Source: Planctomycetota bacterium (GTDB lineage: Bacteria; Planctomycetota; B15-G4). Taken from it: a stretch of DNA of 46,504 nucleotides. The position numbers and the translations under genes are program-made. Every line of letters begins with the position of its first letter. Positions within the stretch are counted from its first letter, which is position 1. Below, one piece after another: positions 1 through 8,363 of this stretch. The stretch lies in NCBI GenBank assembly GCA_029259695.1, contig JAJDEQ010000089.1, positions 1-46,504 on the forward strand, given 5' to 3'. Under the pieces are notes generated by a model. That model was given only the letters and a program-made list of their open reading frames with translations, was not told where the DNA came from and ran no database searches.

Positions 1-550
1 CCGACTCGCCGCCGGCTAGCGCCCGCTCTGCCCCATCGGCCAGCGCACGCTTGGCGCCGCCGGCCAACGCCCGCTCTGCCGCATCGGCCAACCCACGCTC
101 GGGGCCATCGGCGAGCGCCGGCCCACCGCTCTCGGCCAACGCCCGCTCCGCACCATCGGCCAGCGCTCGCGCGGTGGCCTCCGCGTTGAGCAACGACGCC
201 GCGAACACGCGTTGCGAACCGCGGGCGCGGTCGACGGCGTAGGCGCCGTTGGTGGTGGACAACACCACGCGGCGACCGGCGCAGCGTTCGGCGTCGTACT
301 CCTCCGGGGAGTTGCCCAGGTCGAAGCCGTCGGGCGGCAGGCCGCCGCGTTCGCCACCCAGGACGGCGTCCAGGTCGGCCGCGACACGTCGCGCGTCCTC
401 GACCTCGGCCACGGGTTGCACGCCATCACAGCCGGCCGCGAGCGCGCACACCAGCGCACTGGTGAAACGCAGCGTGTCGATCACCACCACCTGGCGTCGC
501 GGATCGACCGGCGGCGCGAGCGTCTGGGTCAGCGCCACATCGACGCGCAT
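1..550 (-). CDS. comB: 2-phosphosulfolactate phosphatase (ComB family), cut by window edge
   Basis: ComB enzymes dephosphorylate 2-phosphosulfolactate, a step of coenzyme M synthesis in archaea; the family is also widespread in bacteria that make no CoM. The reading frame is open from ATG 548-550 to the window edge (183 codons; the family is usually about 240). Family signatures are in order: VIDTLRFTSALVCALAAG (residues 23-40), GGERGGLP (65-72), GFDLGNSPEEY (75-85), VVLSTTNGAYAVDRA (95-109) and a SLLNAEA segment (119-125). From about residue 127 the frame enters a run of 8-residue Ala/Leu/Glu/Gly-rich repeats of the type ERALADGA, absent from usual ComB proteins, exactly where the core should continue to its last strands. 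The C-terminus is outside the window, so it is unknown whether the core resumes. An in-frame GTG lies 12 bases upstream; the ATG is preferred by family N-termini. It lies 75 bases downstream of the coiled-coil gene on the same strand. Confidence 0.85.
   Translation of the reverse strand, partial: MRVDVALTQTLAPPVDPRRQVVVIDTLRFTSALVCALAAGCDGVQPVAEVEDARRVAADLDAVLGGERGGLPPDGFDLGNSPEEYDAERCAGRRVVLSTTNGAYAVDRARGSQRVFAASLLNAEATARALADGAERALAESGGPALADGPERGLADAAERALAGGAKRALADGAERALAGGES
8..172. repeat. 24-bp tandem repeat inside comB
   Basis: About seven imperfect copies of a 24-bp unit (one 27-bp and one 21-bp copy keep the frame). Each encodes eight residues of the form (E/A)RALA(D/G)GA on the minus strand. 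All length changes are multiples of three, so the comB frame stays open. Confidence 0.85.
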
Positions 551-625
551 CTCAGACCCCACCGCGACACATGCCGGATGGGCCCCGCGTGCGGGGACCC
601 GGCGTGGACGTAACGAGCGTGCCGA

Positions 626-1903
626 CTAGTAGCGCAGGTACTGCGCCAGCTCGTCGAGACGCATGAGACGCAGGCCCAGCTTCTCGGCCAGGACGTATTC
701 GTCGGTCTCGGTGAGCGGCTGGGCGAATTCGTCGTTGGTCAGGCTCTCGTGCCCCAGCACCACCACGTCGGTGCTCACGCCGAGCGAGTCGTCGAGCCGC
801 GCGCCGAGTTCGTCGAGGCGCTGTCCGATGAACTCGCGGCTCATGGAGAGCGGGAAGTCACCGATCAGGTAGAAGCGCGTCTCCTGGCCCTTGGTGAAGT
901 GCGGGTTGCGGATCAGGTCGCCGGGCAGGATCGGGTCGTACGGATCCGGCGTCCCGAGCACGCCGACCAGCGCCATGGCGCTGTCGACTTCCTGGACCTC
1001 GACCCGGCCAACCGAACGCAGGGTCCCGCCCTGGCCGCGGCGCAAGACCTCGAAGCGCGTGCCGCGACGCAGGTCGTCGCGACCGCCCAGGTCGATGAAG
1101 GCCGTGCCGCCGTCGCGACCCACCGCCAGGATCGCCCCGTCGGGGGCCTCCGGCTCGGCGTCGACGCGCTTGGTGCCGAGTGCCTTGATCGTCGCATCGG
1201 CATTGGACCTGGTGCGGTCCAGATCGACCTGCAGGTCACCCAGGTCCTGCTGGGCGGTGGTCAACGAGTTGGCCGTCGTGCGCTCCGATGCCAGCAGCTG
1301 ATCGATACGCGACTGGAGCTGCTGCTCGGCGGCGCTGGCCGTAGCCGCGTCATCCTGGAGCTGCTGGTTGAGTTGCGCCAACTGCTGCTGGTAGTTGCCC
1401 TCCAGCGTGGAGGACGCCGCTTCGGCCGCCTGTCGCGCCGACTGCGCCGCCGCCAGGTCGCTCTCGGCCGTGGCCACGGCCGCGCGGGTGTTCTGCACCG
1501 TCGCACGCAGACCCGCGACGATCTTCTCGACCGTCACATCCGAATCGCCCACCGAGGTCATGCCCCGGACGGCCTCGAGGTCGGCCGCGATGGCCTGTGC
1601 ATCGGACTGGCTGCCCAGCACGGCCTCGTCGCGGTAGCCCAGGACCTCGGACAGTGCGTCCTGCGCGGCGATGAGTTCGTCGCGGTCCTTGGTCATGTCG
1701 GCGAGTTGCACCTTGGCGTCCGCCTCCGCCTGTTGCCAGCGGGCGATGTCCTGGTTGGACGTCCAGAACAGCGCGAAGGCCACGAACATGAAGATGATCG
1801 TGACGATGAAGGGGATCAGCAGCGACGCCGCGCCGAGTTCCGAGCGTCGAACCGGCACCTGCAGACGGACGGTGCGGGACCGTGGACTCATCGATGGGCT
1901 CAC
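626..1903 (-). CDS. Membrane-anchored coiled-coil protein with FlgT-C-like and BRCT-like domains
   Basis: Function unknown. The start is GTG 1901-1903, with GGAGAGG 4-5 bases upstream; the in-frame ATG four codons later has no suitably spaced ribosome site. A basic N-terminus is followed by one membrane helix (about residues 25-47) and a long coiled coil rich in Ala, Gln, Asp and Glu (about 53-250). A small beta domain follows (about 255-335, starting DGAILAVGRDGGTAFIDLGG), resembling the FlgT C-terminal/outer-membrane adaptor type in its pattern of G..f.v, s.a.V and a final PGDLI. The last 85 residues resemble the BRCT domain of NAD-dependent DNA ligase: RFYLIGDFP, SREFIGQRLDELGARLDDSL, STDVVVLG, and a terminal EKLGLRLMRLDELAQYL. 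The usual BRCT tryptophan is missing. The membrane helix places most of the protein on one side, probably the periplasm. It is divergent from coaE. Confidence 0.8.
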   Translation of the reverse strand: MSPSMSPRSRTVRLQVPVRRSELGAASLLIPFIVTIIFMFVAFALFWTSNQDIARWQQAEADAKVQLADMTKDRDELIAAQDALSEVLGYRDEAVLGSQSDAQAIAADLEAVRGMTSVGDSDVTVEKIVAGLRATVQNTRAAVATAESDLAAAQSARQAAEAASSTLEGNYQQQLAQLNQQLQDDAATASAAEQQLQSRIDQLLASERTTANSLTTAQQDLGDLQVDLDRTRSNADATIKALGTKRVDAEPEAPDGAILAVGRDGGTAFIDLGGRDDLRRGTRFEVLRRGQGGTLRSVGRVEVQEVDSAMALVGVLGTPDPYDPILPGDLIRNPHFTKGQETRFYLIGDFPLSMSREFIGQRLDELGARLDDSLGVSTDVVVLGHESLTNDEFAQPLTETDEYVLAEKLGLRLMRLDELAQYLRY

Positions 1904-2087
1904 AAGGCCTCTCCAGCAGAACGGGTCGAGAGCCGGACGGCTCGCGGCGGGGGTCCGGGCCGGCGTCCAACCCCGCGCCGTATGGCATCGCCACCAGGCG
2001 CGGATCCTCGGCCGCCGACCGCAGGTGGCGGATTATAGGCAGGGCCCCACACAGCGGCAACGTGGGCCGAAGACCCGGCCGCAACCC

Positions 2088-2167
2088 GGGTTCCGGCCCG
2101 GGTTCCGGCCCGCGTTCCGGCCAAGCTCCGGCCAGGCTCCGGCCAGGCTCGGGCCGGGCTCGGGCCC
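2088..2167. repeat. 11-12-bp tandem repeat in the coaE upstream region
   Basis: Seven degenerate copies of a GGGTTCCGGCCC-like unit (12, 12, 12, 11, 11, 11, 11 bases), drifting from GTTCCGGCC to GGCTCGGGCC. They lie in the 319-base divergent spacer 1904-2222 between the coiled-coil gene and coaE. The rest of the spacer shows no recognisable gene or clear promoter. Confidence 0.75.
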
Positions 2168-2222
2168 CGAGCCGCTTCGAGCAGGGCGGGCCCGAGCGCG
2201 GACGGGCTATCCTGGGCGGGCA

Positions 2223-2819
2223 ATGGGCGAAGTGATCGGCATCGTCGGTGGTGTGGCCAGCGGGAAGTCCCGTGTGTCGTCGATCCTGGCCCAGCGGGGG
2301 CTGACGGTGCTGGATGCCGATGCCGAAGCTCGACAGGCCGTCCGGGAGCCGGCCATCCTGGAGGCCCTGGTGGAGCGCTTCGGGCAGGCGATCCTGGCCG
2401 GGGACGGCTCCCTCGACCGGGCGGCGCTCGCCGATCGGGCCTTCCGCGATCCGCGATCCACGGCCGATCTGAACGGGATCGTTCACCCCCGTGTGCGCGA
2501 ACGACTGCTGGAACAGCTCCGGGCAGCCGGAGACGCGCCGGTGGTGCTCGACGTGCCGCTGCTCCTGGAATCGCCCCTCGCGGCCCTCGTCAGCACCTGG
2601 ATCTTCGTGGAGGCGAGCGAATCCCTGCGCGAAGCCCGGGCGCGGAGCCGGAACTGGGACCCCGGCGAGCGGGCCCGACGCGAATCACGGCAGGCCGACC
2701 TGTCCGCCAAGCGCTCCCGCGCCGAGCACGTACTGGAAAACAACGGAACGATCGAGGATCTTGAGCGTTCGGTGGACGCCCTGCTCGAGCGGATCGGCGT
2801 CACCCCTCCATCCATCTAG
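2223..2819 (+). CDS. coaE: Dephospho-CoA kinase
   Basis: Catalyses the last step of coenzyme A synthesis, ATP-dependent phosphorylation of the 3'-hydroxyl of dephospho-CoA, in the cytoplasm. The 198-residue length is normal. The N-terminus MGEVIGIVGGVASGKS holds the P-loop, with Ala in place of the commoner Gly before SGKS. The segment VLDADAEARQAV matches the conserved substrate-binding DAD region, GIVHPRVRERL is the conserved HP motif, VVLDVPLLLES is the lid-proximal strand, and the C-terminal RSRAEHVLENNGTIEDLERSV fits the family ending (R.ADyvI.N.g). ATG 2223 is chosen because the P-loop must lie near the N-terminus; the frame stays open upstream, but that part is GC-rich shadow sequence. 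rho follows after 194 bases on the same strand. Confidence 0.95.
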   Translation: MGEVIGIVGGVASGKSRVSSILAQRGLTVLDADAEARQAVREPAILEALVERFGQAILAGDGSLDRAALADRAFRDPRSTADLNGIVHPRVRERLLEQLRAAGDAPVVLDVPLLLESPLAALVSTWIFVEASESLREARARSRNWDPGERARRESRQADLSAKRSRAEHVLENNGTIEDLERSVDALLERIGVTPPSI

Positions 2820-3013
2820 GACAACACCTACGGCCTGGCCGCTACGCCCCGGGGAAGGGGCCTCCTGAAATCGGCTCCAGGCCCACGACTCGCGGACCGA
2901 CCGCTCTCGAGGCGCGTCCCTCTCCGCGCGCGGCACACTCGGCCGCCCCTCCTCCAACCGACCTCCGGGACATCGATCCCGATCCCCACCCCCATCCTGC
3001 ACCGCCGGAACCC

Positions 3014-4519
3014 ATGGCACGTACCCGTCGCAAGTCCGCCAGTTCGCCGTCGCGAGCCGGCAAGTCCTCCCAACCGGCGCCTGCCCAGGGCGACCTCTTC
3101 GACGAGCAGGACACGTCGTCCGAGGGGCAAGCCCCCGACACGAGCGACGGCGACGAGGACGCCGACAGTCCCGCGCCGTCCGACGGCGACGACGGCTACC
3201 GCCCGATCCATGTGAAGAAGGCGCCGCCGCTGCCCGGCACGACCGCGTCGGGTGTGCCGCTGGTGCTCTCCGAGCTGGGCGACGAGCCCATGCCCAAGCT
3301 CGTCGAGCGCCTGCGCCACTACGGGATCCACGCGCACGAGGGCTACGACCGGAGCTGGTTGCTGGTGCTGCTCATGCGCTCGGCCGAGAAGGCCGGCGTG
3401 GAAGTGCACGGCGAGGGTCAGCTCGAAGTCCTGCCCGACGGCTACGGTTTCCTGCGCAGCTCGCGCAACAGCTTCCTCTCGTCGCCCGACGACCTGTACG
3501 TGGCGCGGGACATGATCAAGAAGCACGACCTGCGCGCCGGCATGACGATCATGGGCCGCGTGCGCACCGAGCGCCGCAAGGAGAAGTACTTCGCCCTCAA
3601 GGACGTGCGCCGCGTCAACGGCTGCTCGCCCGACGAAGCTGCGAAGTGGAAGCCGTTCGACGAACTCACGGCCGTCTTCCCCGACCGTCGCATCCTGCTC
3701 GAGACGGAGGACGCGCGCGACTTCTCCACCCGCGTGGTGGACCTCGTGGCCCCCGTGGGCTTCGGCCAACGGGGCCTGATCGTGTCGCCCCCGCGTTCGG
3801 GCAAGACGATGATGCTCAAGTCGATCGCCCACGGCATCGCCGAGAACTACCCGGAGGCGAAGCTGGTCGTGTTCCTCGTGGACGAGCGTCCCGAGGAGGT
3901 CACCGACATGGTCCGCTCGGTGCGCGGCGAGGTGATCTTCTCGACCTTCGACGAGTTGCCCCAACGGCACATCCAGGTTGCCGATCGCGTCACCGAACGG
4001 GTGCGCAGCCTGGTCGAGACCGGTGCCGACGTGGTCCTGCTGATGGACTCGCTCACGCGCCTGGGTCGCGCCTTCAACGCGGCCGCGCGCACCAGCGGCC
4101 GCATCCTCTCCGGCGGCCTCGAGGCCAACGCACTGCAGAAGCCCAAGCGCCTGTTCGGCGCGGCGCGCAACATCGACGGCGGCGGATCACTCACGATCCT
4201 GGCCACCGCGCTGATCGAGACCAACTCGCGCATGGACGAGGTGATCTTCGAGGAGTTCAAGGGCACCGGCAACATGGAGATCGTGCTCAGCCGCGCCGTC
4301 TCCGAACAGCGCATCTTCCCCGCCATCGACATCAACAAGTCGGGCACGCGCATGGAGGACCTGCTGCTCGACCCGGCCGAGGCCAGCCTGGTGAAGAAGA
4401 TGCGCGTGGCCCTGGCGGACGTACCGCCGGTGGACGCCATGGAGAAGCTGCTCCAGAAGATGAAGAAGACCGGCAGCAACGCCGAGTTCCTGCTGAGCCT
4501 CAACACCGCCGTCTTCTAG
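3014..4519 (+). CDS. rho: Transcription termination factor Rho
   Basis: Hexameric RNA-dependent ATPase/helicase that ends transcription at Rho-dependent sites. At 501 residues it exceeds the E. coli protein because of an 80-residue, low-complexity, basic-then-acidic N-terminal extension. The rest is classical: the Rho N domain (about 85-130), the RNA-binding cold-shock-like domain starting GEGQLEVLPDGYGFLRS (about 135-205), Walker A SPPRSGKT (about 257), VFLVDERPEEVTDM, Walker B VVLLMDSLTRLGRAFNAA, the Q-loop region GGGSLTILATALIET, and the arginine-finger segment GTGNMEIVLSR. The start MARTRRKS has no strong ribosome site. The 194 bases between coaE and rho are long enough for an own promoter or leader, as is common for autoregulated rho, but no specific element was recognised. 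Confidence 0.97.
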   Translation: MARTRRKSASSPSRAGKSSQPAPAQGDLFDEQDTSSEGQAPDTSDGDEDADSPAPSDGDDGYRPIHVKKAPPLPGTTASGVPLVLSELGDEPMPKLVERLRHYGIHAHEGYDRSWLLVLLMRSAEKAGVEVHGEGQLEVLPDGYGFLRSSRNSFLSSPDDLYVARDMIKKHDLRAGMTIMGRVRTERRKEKYFALKDVRRVNGCSPDEAAKWKPFDELTAVFPDRRILLETEDARDFSTRVVDLVAPVGFGQRGLIVSPPRSGKTMMLKSIAHGIAENYPEAKLVVFLVDERPEEVTDMVRSVRGEVIFSTFDELPQRHIQVADRVTERVRSLVETGADVVLLMDSLTRLGRAFNAAARTSGRILSGGLEANALQKPKRLFGAARNIDGGGSLTILATALIETNSRMDEVIFEEFKGTGNMEIVLSRAVSEQRIFPAIDINKSGTRMEDLLLDPAEASLVKKMRVALADVPPVDAMEKLLQKMKKTGSNAEFLLSLNTAVF

Positions 4520-4565
4520 CAACCGACCGCTGGGCACCGGACCGCGCTCGGCTCGACGCACCGGG

Positions 4566-4613
4566 CCGTGCTCAGCTTGCGGTGCCGGGCCGTGATCAGC
4601 TTGCGGTGCCGGG
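4566..4613. repeat. 24-bp direct repeat downstream of rho
   Basis: Two adjacent copies of a 24-base unit (CCGTGCTCAGCTTGCGGTGC followed by CGGG) differing at one base, in the 141-base convergent space between rho and the batE-like gene. No hairpin with a T-run is evident here. Confidence 0.8.
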
Positions 4614-4660
4614 TCGCGCGCGACTTGCTGCAGCGAGCGGGCGCGCGGCGGACGAAAGTG

Positions 4661-5644
4661 TCAGCTTCCCGCGGTGAGCGGGCGCACGGCGTCGAGCGGG
4701 ACCCAGCCGCGCGCGTCTTCGCTGGTCTCGATCAGGCGCCAACCGCGGCGCACTTCCTCGTCCCCCACCACGGCACCTGCGCTCAGGCGGAACAGCACGC
4801 GCCCGTCGTCCTGGGGTTCACCGCGCACCGCGACGATCTCGGTCACCACGACGGCGTCGCGCGCCGCCGCCCGGCGCACGCTGCGGTCCCAGGCCCACGC
4901 GCCCAGCGCGATCACGAGCAAGGCGACCGCCAGCCAGCCCAGGGGACGGGCAGGTCCGCGTGCCTCACCCCCCCCGCCGCCCGCCAGACGCCAGAGGGCC
5001 GCAACCAACAGCGCCAGACCCACGAGCCCCGCCACGGCCAACTCGACCTCGGCCGGCGTGAGCCACAGCGGCATGCGCAGCAGGGCCTCGGTGAAGTGCG
5101 ATGCCTCGGTCTCCCCGGTGCCCACGAGCGCCCGCACCTGGGCCAGGTTCAGCTCGACGGTGGGATCGCGGGGGGTGAGCCGCTGCGCCGACTCGAGGTG
5201 CCAGACCGCCTCGCCCAGACGATTGCCGCGCGCCGCCGCCGTGCCGGCATTGCCGTGACACAGCGCGCGACGCGGCCCATCCCGCTCGAGTTCGGCGGCC
5301 GCCGCGAACAGGCCCATGGCCCGCACGAAGTCGCCGGCGCGATACACCGCCACCGCCCGCTCGAAGAGTTCGTCCACCGCCTCCCGGCTCGCCGCTTCCT
5401 CAGCAGCCGCCGCATCACCGGCCGCATCACCGACCGCATCACCGACCGCACCACCGGCATCACCACCGGCATCACCACCGGCAGCCGCACCGTCTGCGGC
5501 CACAGCACCCGCCGTCGAAGTCTCCGGCGCGCCGTTCGTCACACCGCCAGCGGCCTCCTGCGCACTCGCGAGACGGGCGGCCGAGCACAGCAGCAGCGTC
5601 GACAGCACGAGGCGAATGACGACGAGGGAGCGCGGAGCCTTCAC
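4661..5644 (-). CDS. batE: BatE-like protein: TPR plus membrane helices plus SH3-like domain
   Basis: Last gene of the MoxR/Bat operon. GTG 5642-5644 overlaps the stop of batD by four bases, which fixes the start. The 327-residue product has a Sec signal peptide (VIRLVLSTLLLCSAARLASA, about residues 7-26), a low-complexity Ala/Gly/Asp stretch, and a tetratricopeptide region (AVYRAGDFVRAMGLFAAAAE and NLGEAVWHLESAQRLTPRDP-like helices). Two membrane helices follow (VELAVAGLVGLALLVAALW and GWLAVALLVIALGAWAW), then an SH3-like C-terminus (VTEIVAVRGEPQDDGRVLFR to WRLIETSEDARGWVPLDAV). TPR plus SH3 is the BatE architecture known from Bacteroidetes and spirochaetes. Likely role: assembly partner of the BatA/BatB von Willebrand complexes at the membrane. 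The operon's biochemical function is unsettled, and the aerotolerance name is historical. Confidence 0.8.
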   Translation of the reverse strand: MKAPRSLVVIRLVLSTLLLCSAARLASAQEAAGGVTNGAPETSTAGAVAADGAAAGGDAGGDAGGAVGDAVGDAAGDAAAAEEAASREAVDELFERAVAVYRAGDFVRAMGLFAAAAELERDGPRRALCHGNAGTAAARGNRLGEAVWHLESAQRLTPRDPTVELNLAQVRALVGTGETEASHFTEALLRMPLWLTPAEVELAVAGLVGLALLVAALWRLAGGGGGEARGPARPLGWLAVALLVIALGAWAWDRSVRRAAARDAVVVTEIVAVRGEPQDDGRVLFRLSAGAVVGDEEVRRGWRLIETSEDARGWVPLDAVRPLTAGS

Positions 5645-7422
5645 GTCGTCTGCTCCACGCGTTCGGCGAGGTGGCGAGCTTCGGACCAGGCGATGTTGGT
5701 GTCGAGCTGGCTGCCGCCCAGGTAGGCGGCTTCCCACACGGCCACCGTCCGGCACAGTTCGTCGGCGAGTTCCTCGTCGTCGAGGCGCTCGGCGGCTTCC
5801 TGCGCGCTGAGTCCCGCCGGTGGGCCGCCCAGGCGCGCAGCCAGGAAGCGCGCGAAGGCCGCGGCCACGTCCCCGACGCCATCGACCTGTTTGAGTTCCT
5901 CTTCGAGCGCGCGCCGCGCGCCGCGACGACGAATCGCCTCGGGGTTCGCCGCGCGCCAACGGCTGACGCGTCCGCGCAGCTCCACGCCGGCGAACAACAG
6001 CAGCCCGGGCAGCACCCAGAGCCACGCCGGCCGACGACCCTCGATCGGCGCCGGCAAGCGTTCGCGGATCGTCTCCAGGTCGTTGAGGATCTCGTCCGGG
6101 ACGCTGAGTTCGGCCAGGCCCTCGTTGGCGTCGGCAGTCACCTCCAACGGGAACGGCCCCACGCTCAGCACCTCGTAGTCGCCCTGCTCGGGATCGAACA
6201 CGCCCACTTCGAGCTTCGGGATCTCGGTCACGCGCGAACTCTTGGGCGACACCTCGATGGCGATCACCCGGGCGTCGCCCGTGTCCTGCTCCTCCTTGCC
6301 GAAGATGCGGAAGTCCTCACTCAACTCGTCGAACGGGGGCCACTCGAGGAACTCGAGGTTGCCCTCGCCGGTGAGCTTGAGCGAGATCGTCACCGGGTCG
6401 CCGACGCGCACCGAACGGGGCAGCGCCGCCCCCTTGAGTTCGAAGCTCCCGACCGCGTTGGTGTACGCCCGGGGGCGCGTGTCGAGCGGCGGCTCGCGAA
6501 CGTCCAGCACGAGCGCGGGCGCGATCGACTCGGCCACGATGGCGCGCGTCACCACCTGGCGCGATCCGCCGAAGATCGAGAACGGATCCCGCTGGCGCTC
6601 GAACCCGGTGGCGATCTTGGCCACGAAGCGCGAGGCGGGGATCTCCAGGTGCCCGGACCGGCTGGCCAGCATGGGCACGCGCAACGCCAGCCGGATCCAG
6701 GTGCGGCCGTCGGTGCTCACACCCGACATCTCCATGCCCAGCTTGCGGCGGCCGTCGCTGAGCGGCACGTGGCGCAGGTTGTTGCGCGGCGTCTCGGCGT
6801 CGAGGCGCACGAGCCCGGTGAGCCCGTCGAACCACGGCAGGTCGAGATACCAGCCGCCGTCGAGCAGCTTCTCGGTGACGTCCTCGTCCAGGTACGCGGC
6901 CAGGTCCAGGTGGAAGATCTGGCCCACCCACACGGTGACATCGGAAGACTCCACGGTGAGTCGCACGCGGTCGCGTTCGTCGGTGGCCGGCGTGACGAAC
7001 ACGCTCGTGCGCTCGGTGTCCAGCGCCTCCCCGCGACACTCGAGGCGGAAGGGCGGCAGCTCCAGCAGCCCCTCGGCACGCGGCACCAACTGGAAGCGCC
7101 AGATCGTCTTGATCGTGCGGGAGACGCGGCCGTTCACCGCCACCAGGCTCTGGGAGCTCTCCGGCGGCCCCACCGGTGTGAGCGTGAGGCCCGGCAGGAC
7201 GGGCGTCTCGAGCAGGGCGCAATCGGCCGCGCCGGCGCCCTCGGCCGTCACCACCACGCGCACCAGTTCGCCCACCTCGGCCGTGCGCGGTTCGACCTGC
7301 ACCGAGAACTCCACCTCCTGCGCCCACGCGCGCCCGACGCCGGGGACGAGGAACGCCCACAGGAGCACGGCCGACACGAAGCCGGCGCGGCGCAGGGCGA
7401 GCAGGGTCACGCAGCCGTTCAC
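5641..7422 (-). CDS. batD: BatD-like protein (oxygen-tolerance family)
   Basis: 593-residue membrane-anchored, mostly extracytoplasmic beta protein of the BatD family. Start GTG 7420-7422 overlaps the preceding stop by four bases; a longer frame from 7455 is open but would overlap by 37. A signal peptide (about 10-30, ending VGRAWAQ) leads into an immunoglobulin-like repeat region starting VEFSVQVEPRTAEVGELVRV. Typical BatD phrases recur: WRFQLVPRAEGLLELPPF and GDPVTISLKLTGEGNL followed by EFLEWPPF. Near the C-terminus a membrane helix (AWLWVLPGLLLFAG) precedes a cytoplasmic helical tail of about 110 residues. BatD is thought to act with BatA/BatB and the MoxR ATPase in envelope maintenance or protein complex maturation. 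Identification rests on the domain pattern and operon position. Confidence 0.88.
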   Translation of the reverse strand: MNGCVTLLALRRAGFVSAVLLWAFLVPGVGRAWAQEVEFSVQVEPRTAEVGELVRVVVTAEGAGAADCALLETPVLPGLTLTPVGPPESSQSLVAVNGRVSRTIKTIWRFQLVPRAEGLLELPPFRLECRGEALDTERTSVFVTPATDERDRVRLTVESSDVTVWVGQIFHLDLAAYLDEDVTEKLLDGGWYLDLPWFDGLTGLVRLDAETPRNNLRHVPLSDGRRKLGMEMSGVSTDGRTWIRLALRVPMLASRSGHLEIPASRFVAKIATGFERQRDPFSIFGGSRQVVTRAIVAESIAPALVLDVREPPLDTRPRAYTNAVGSFELKGAALPRSVRVGDPVTISLKLTGEGNLEFLEWPPFDELSEDFRIFGKEEQDTGDARVIAIEVSPKSSRVTEIPKLEVGVFDPEQGDYEVLSVGPFPLEVTADANEGLAELSVPDEILNDLETIRERLPAPIEGRRPAWLWVLPGLLLFAGVELRGRVSRWRAANPEAIRRRGARRALEEELKQVDGVGDVAAAFARFLAARLGGPPAGLSAQEAAERLDDEELADELCRTVAVWEAAYLGGSQLDTNIAWSEARHLAERVEQTT

Positions 7423-8363
7423 CAATCCCGCTCCGCCTTCTCGCGTTCGCGCCACTGCTTCGCCTTCTGCAGTTGCAACGCGCGTTGCTCCAGCTCCTCG
7501 AGCTGATCGAGCAGCCGCTGCATCTGTTCGGGACTCAGGGACGCCGGCTGCGGCTCATCCTGCTCGCCGCCCTCGTCGTCCTGCGGCTGCGACTCCTGAT
7601 CCTCGGACGACTGGTCCTGCTGCTGCTCCTGCTCCTGTTCCTGTTCCTCTTCGTCCTGTTGCTCGTCCTGCTGGTCGTCCTGCTGCTGATCCTGTTGTTG
7701 ATCGTCGCCGTCCTGGGACTGCTCGTCCTCGTTCTCCTCCTGCTGCTCCTGATCCTGTTGCTCTTCCTGCTGTTGGCGCAGCAGTTCGGCCATCTCCTCC
7801 AGATCGGCGATGCGCCGGTTGACGGCGGCGATCGACTCGCCCGTGGGCGCGTCGTACTGGAGGTCGAGCGCCGACACGAAGTCGTGACGCACCGTGTCGA
7901 GCATCTCGATGCCCTGCTCGATCACCTCCAGCATCTGCCCCGAAGCGGCATCTTCGGGCAGCCCCTGCGGATCGGCCGGAACACCGGCCTCGGTCAGCAT
8001 GCGCTCGGTCGCGGTGTGCCCGGCCACCGCGCGGTTGAACAACGCGTGGTGGACGTAGTCGTCCTGCATGCCCTTCTCGTATTCGACCAGCGCGTCGGTC
8101 GGACGATCTGCCGCGGCCAGCGCATCCGCCATCAGGTTGGCGACCAGCGGCGAGCCCGGCCAGTCGACGCGCGCCTGCTCGAGCGTCTCGAGCGCGAGTT
8201 GCGGACGACCGTCCAGCAACTGCTTCCGGGCCTGGCGGGCGAGCGCGCGACCACGCTCCACGTCGGCGTGCAGGGAAGCGCTGGCACACACGAGCGCCAG
8301 CACGAGCCAGGTCGAGCGCCGCAACGGGGTCGTGCGGTCGCTGGTGCGGTGACGGGCGCTCAT
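7419..8363 (-). CDS. batC: BatC-like exported protein with Gln/Glu/Asp-rich coiled region
   Basis: 314-residue product. ATG 8361-8363 overlaps the batB stop by four bases (ATGA); the frame open upstream to 8432 is rejected for this reason. Signal peptide STWLVLALVCASASLHA (about 17-33). A tetratricopeptide-like helical region (LARQARKQLLDGRPQLALET, then NLMADALAAADRPTDALVEY) covers about residues 37-110. Residues about 190-285 are extremely rich in Gln, Glu and Asp (long runs of QQ, EEQ and DQQ), followed by a short helical end (SPEQMQRLLDQLEELEQRAL). TPR proteins at this operon position are usually called BatC. The acidic/glutamine tract may be a flexible spacer or a divalent-cation sink in the periplasm; that is inference. 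Confidence 0.78.
   Translation of the reverse strand: MSARHRTSDRTTPLRRSTWLVLALVCASASLHADVERGRALARQARKQLLDGRPQLALETLEQARVDWPGSPLVANLMADALAAADRPTDALVEYEKGMQDDYVHHALFNRAVAGHTATERMLTEAGVPADPQGLPEDAASGQMLEVIEQGIEMLDTVRHDFVSALDLQYDAPTGESIAAVNRRIADLEEMAELLRQQQEEQQDQEQQEENEDEQSQDGDDQQQDQQQDDQQDEQQDEEEQEQEQEQQQDQSSEDQESQPQDDEGGEQDEPQPASLSPEQMQRLLDQLEELEQRALQLQKAKQWREREKAERDW

Noticed and set aside
8..172. The 24-bp repeats as a CRISPR array
   Set aside because: There are no spacers, and copies are contiguous and coding in the comB frame.
749..2038. A 429-codon plus-strand frame opposite the coiled-coil gene
   Set aside because: The minus-strand protein has a signal-like helix, a coiled coil and folded C-terminal domains, while this frame reads as Arg/Gln/Gly shadow.
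2828..3970. A 380-codon minus-strand frame opposite rho
   Set aside because: Rho on the plus strand is unmistakable; the opposite frame has no motif and typical shadow composition.
4566..4613. The 24-bp direct repeat after rho as a terminator or attachment site
   Set aside because: There is no T-run, no hairpin of note and no integrase or tRNA nearby; it is a simple local duplication.
5645..6025. Extension of the batE-like gene upstream of GTG 5644
   Set aside because: The extra part is Arg-rich shadow of batD and would bury the signal peptide; the four-base overlap marks the true start.
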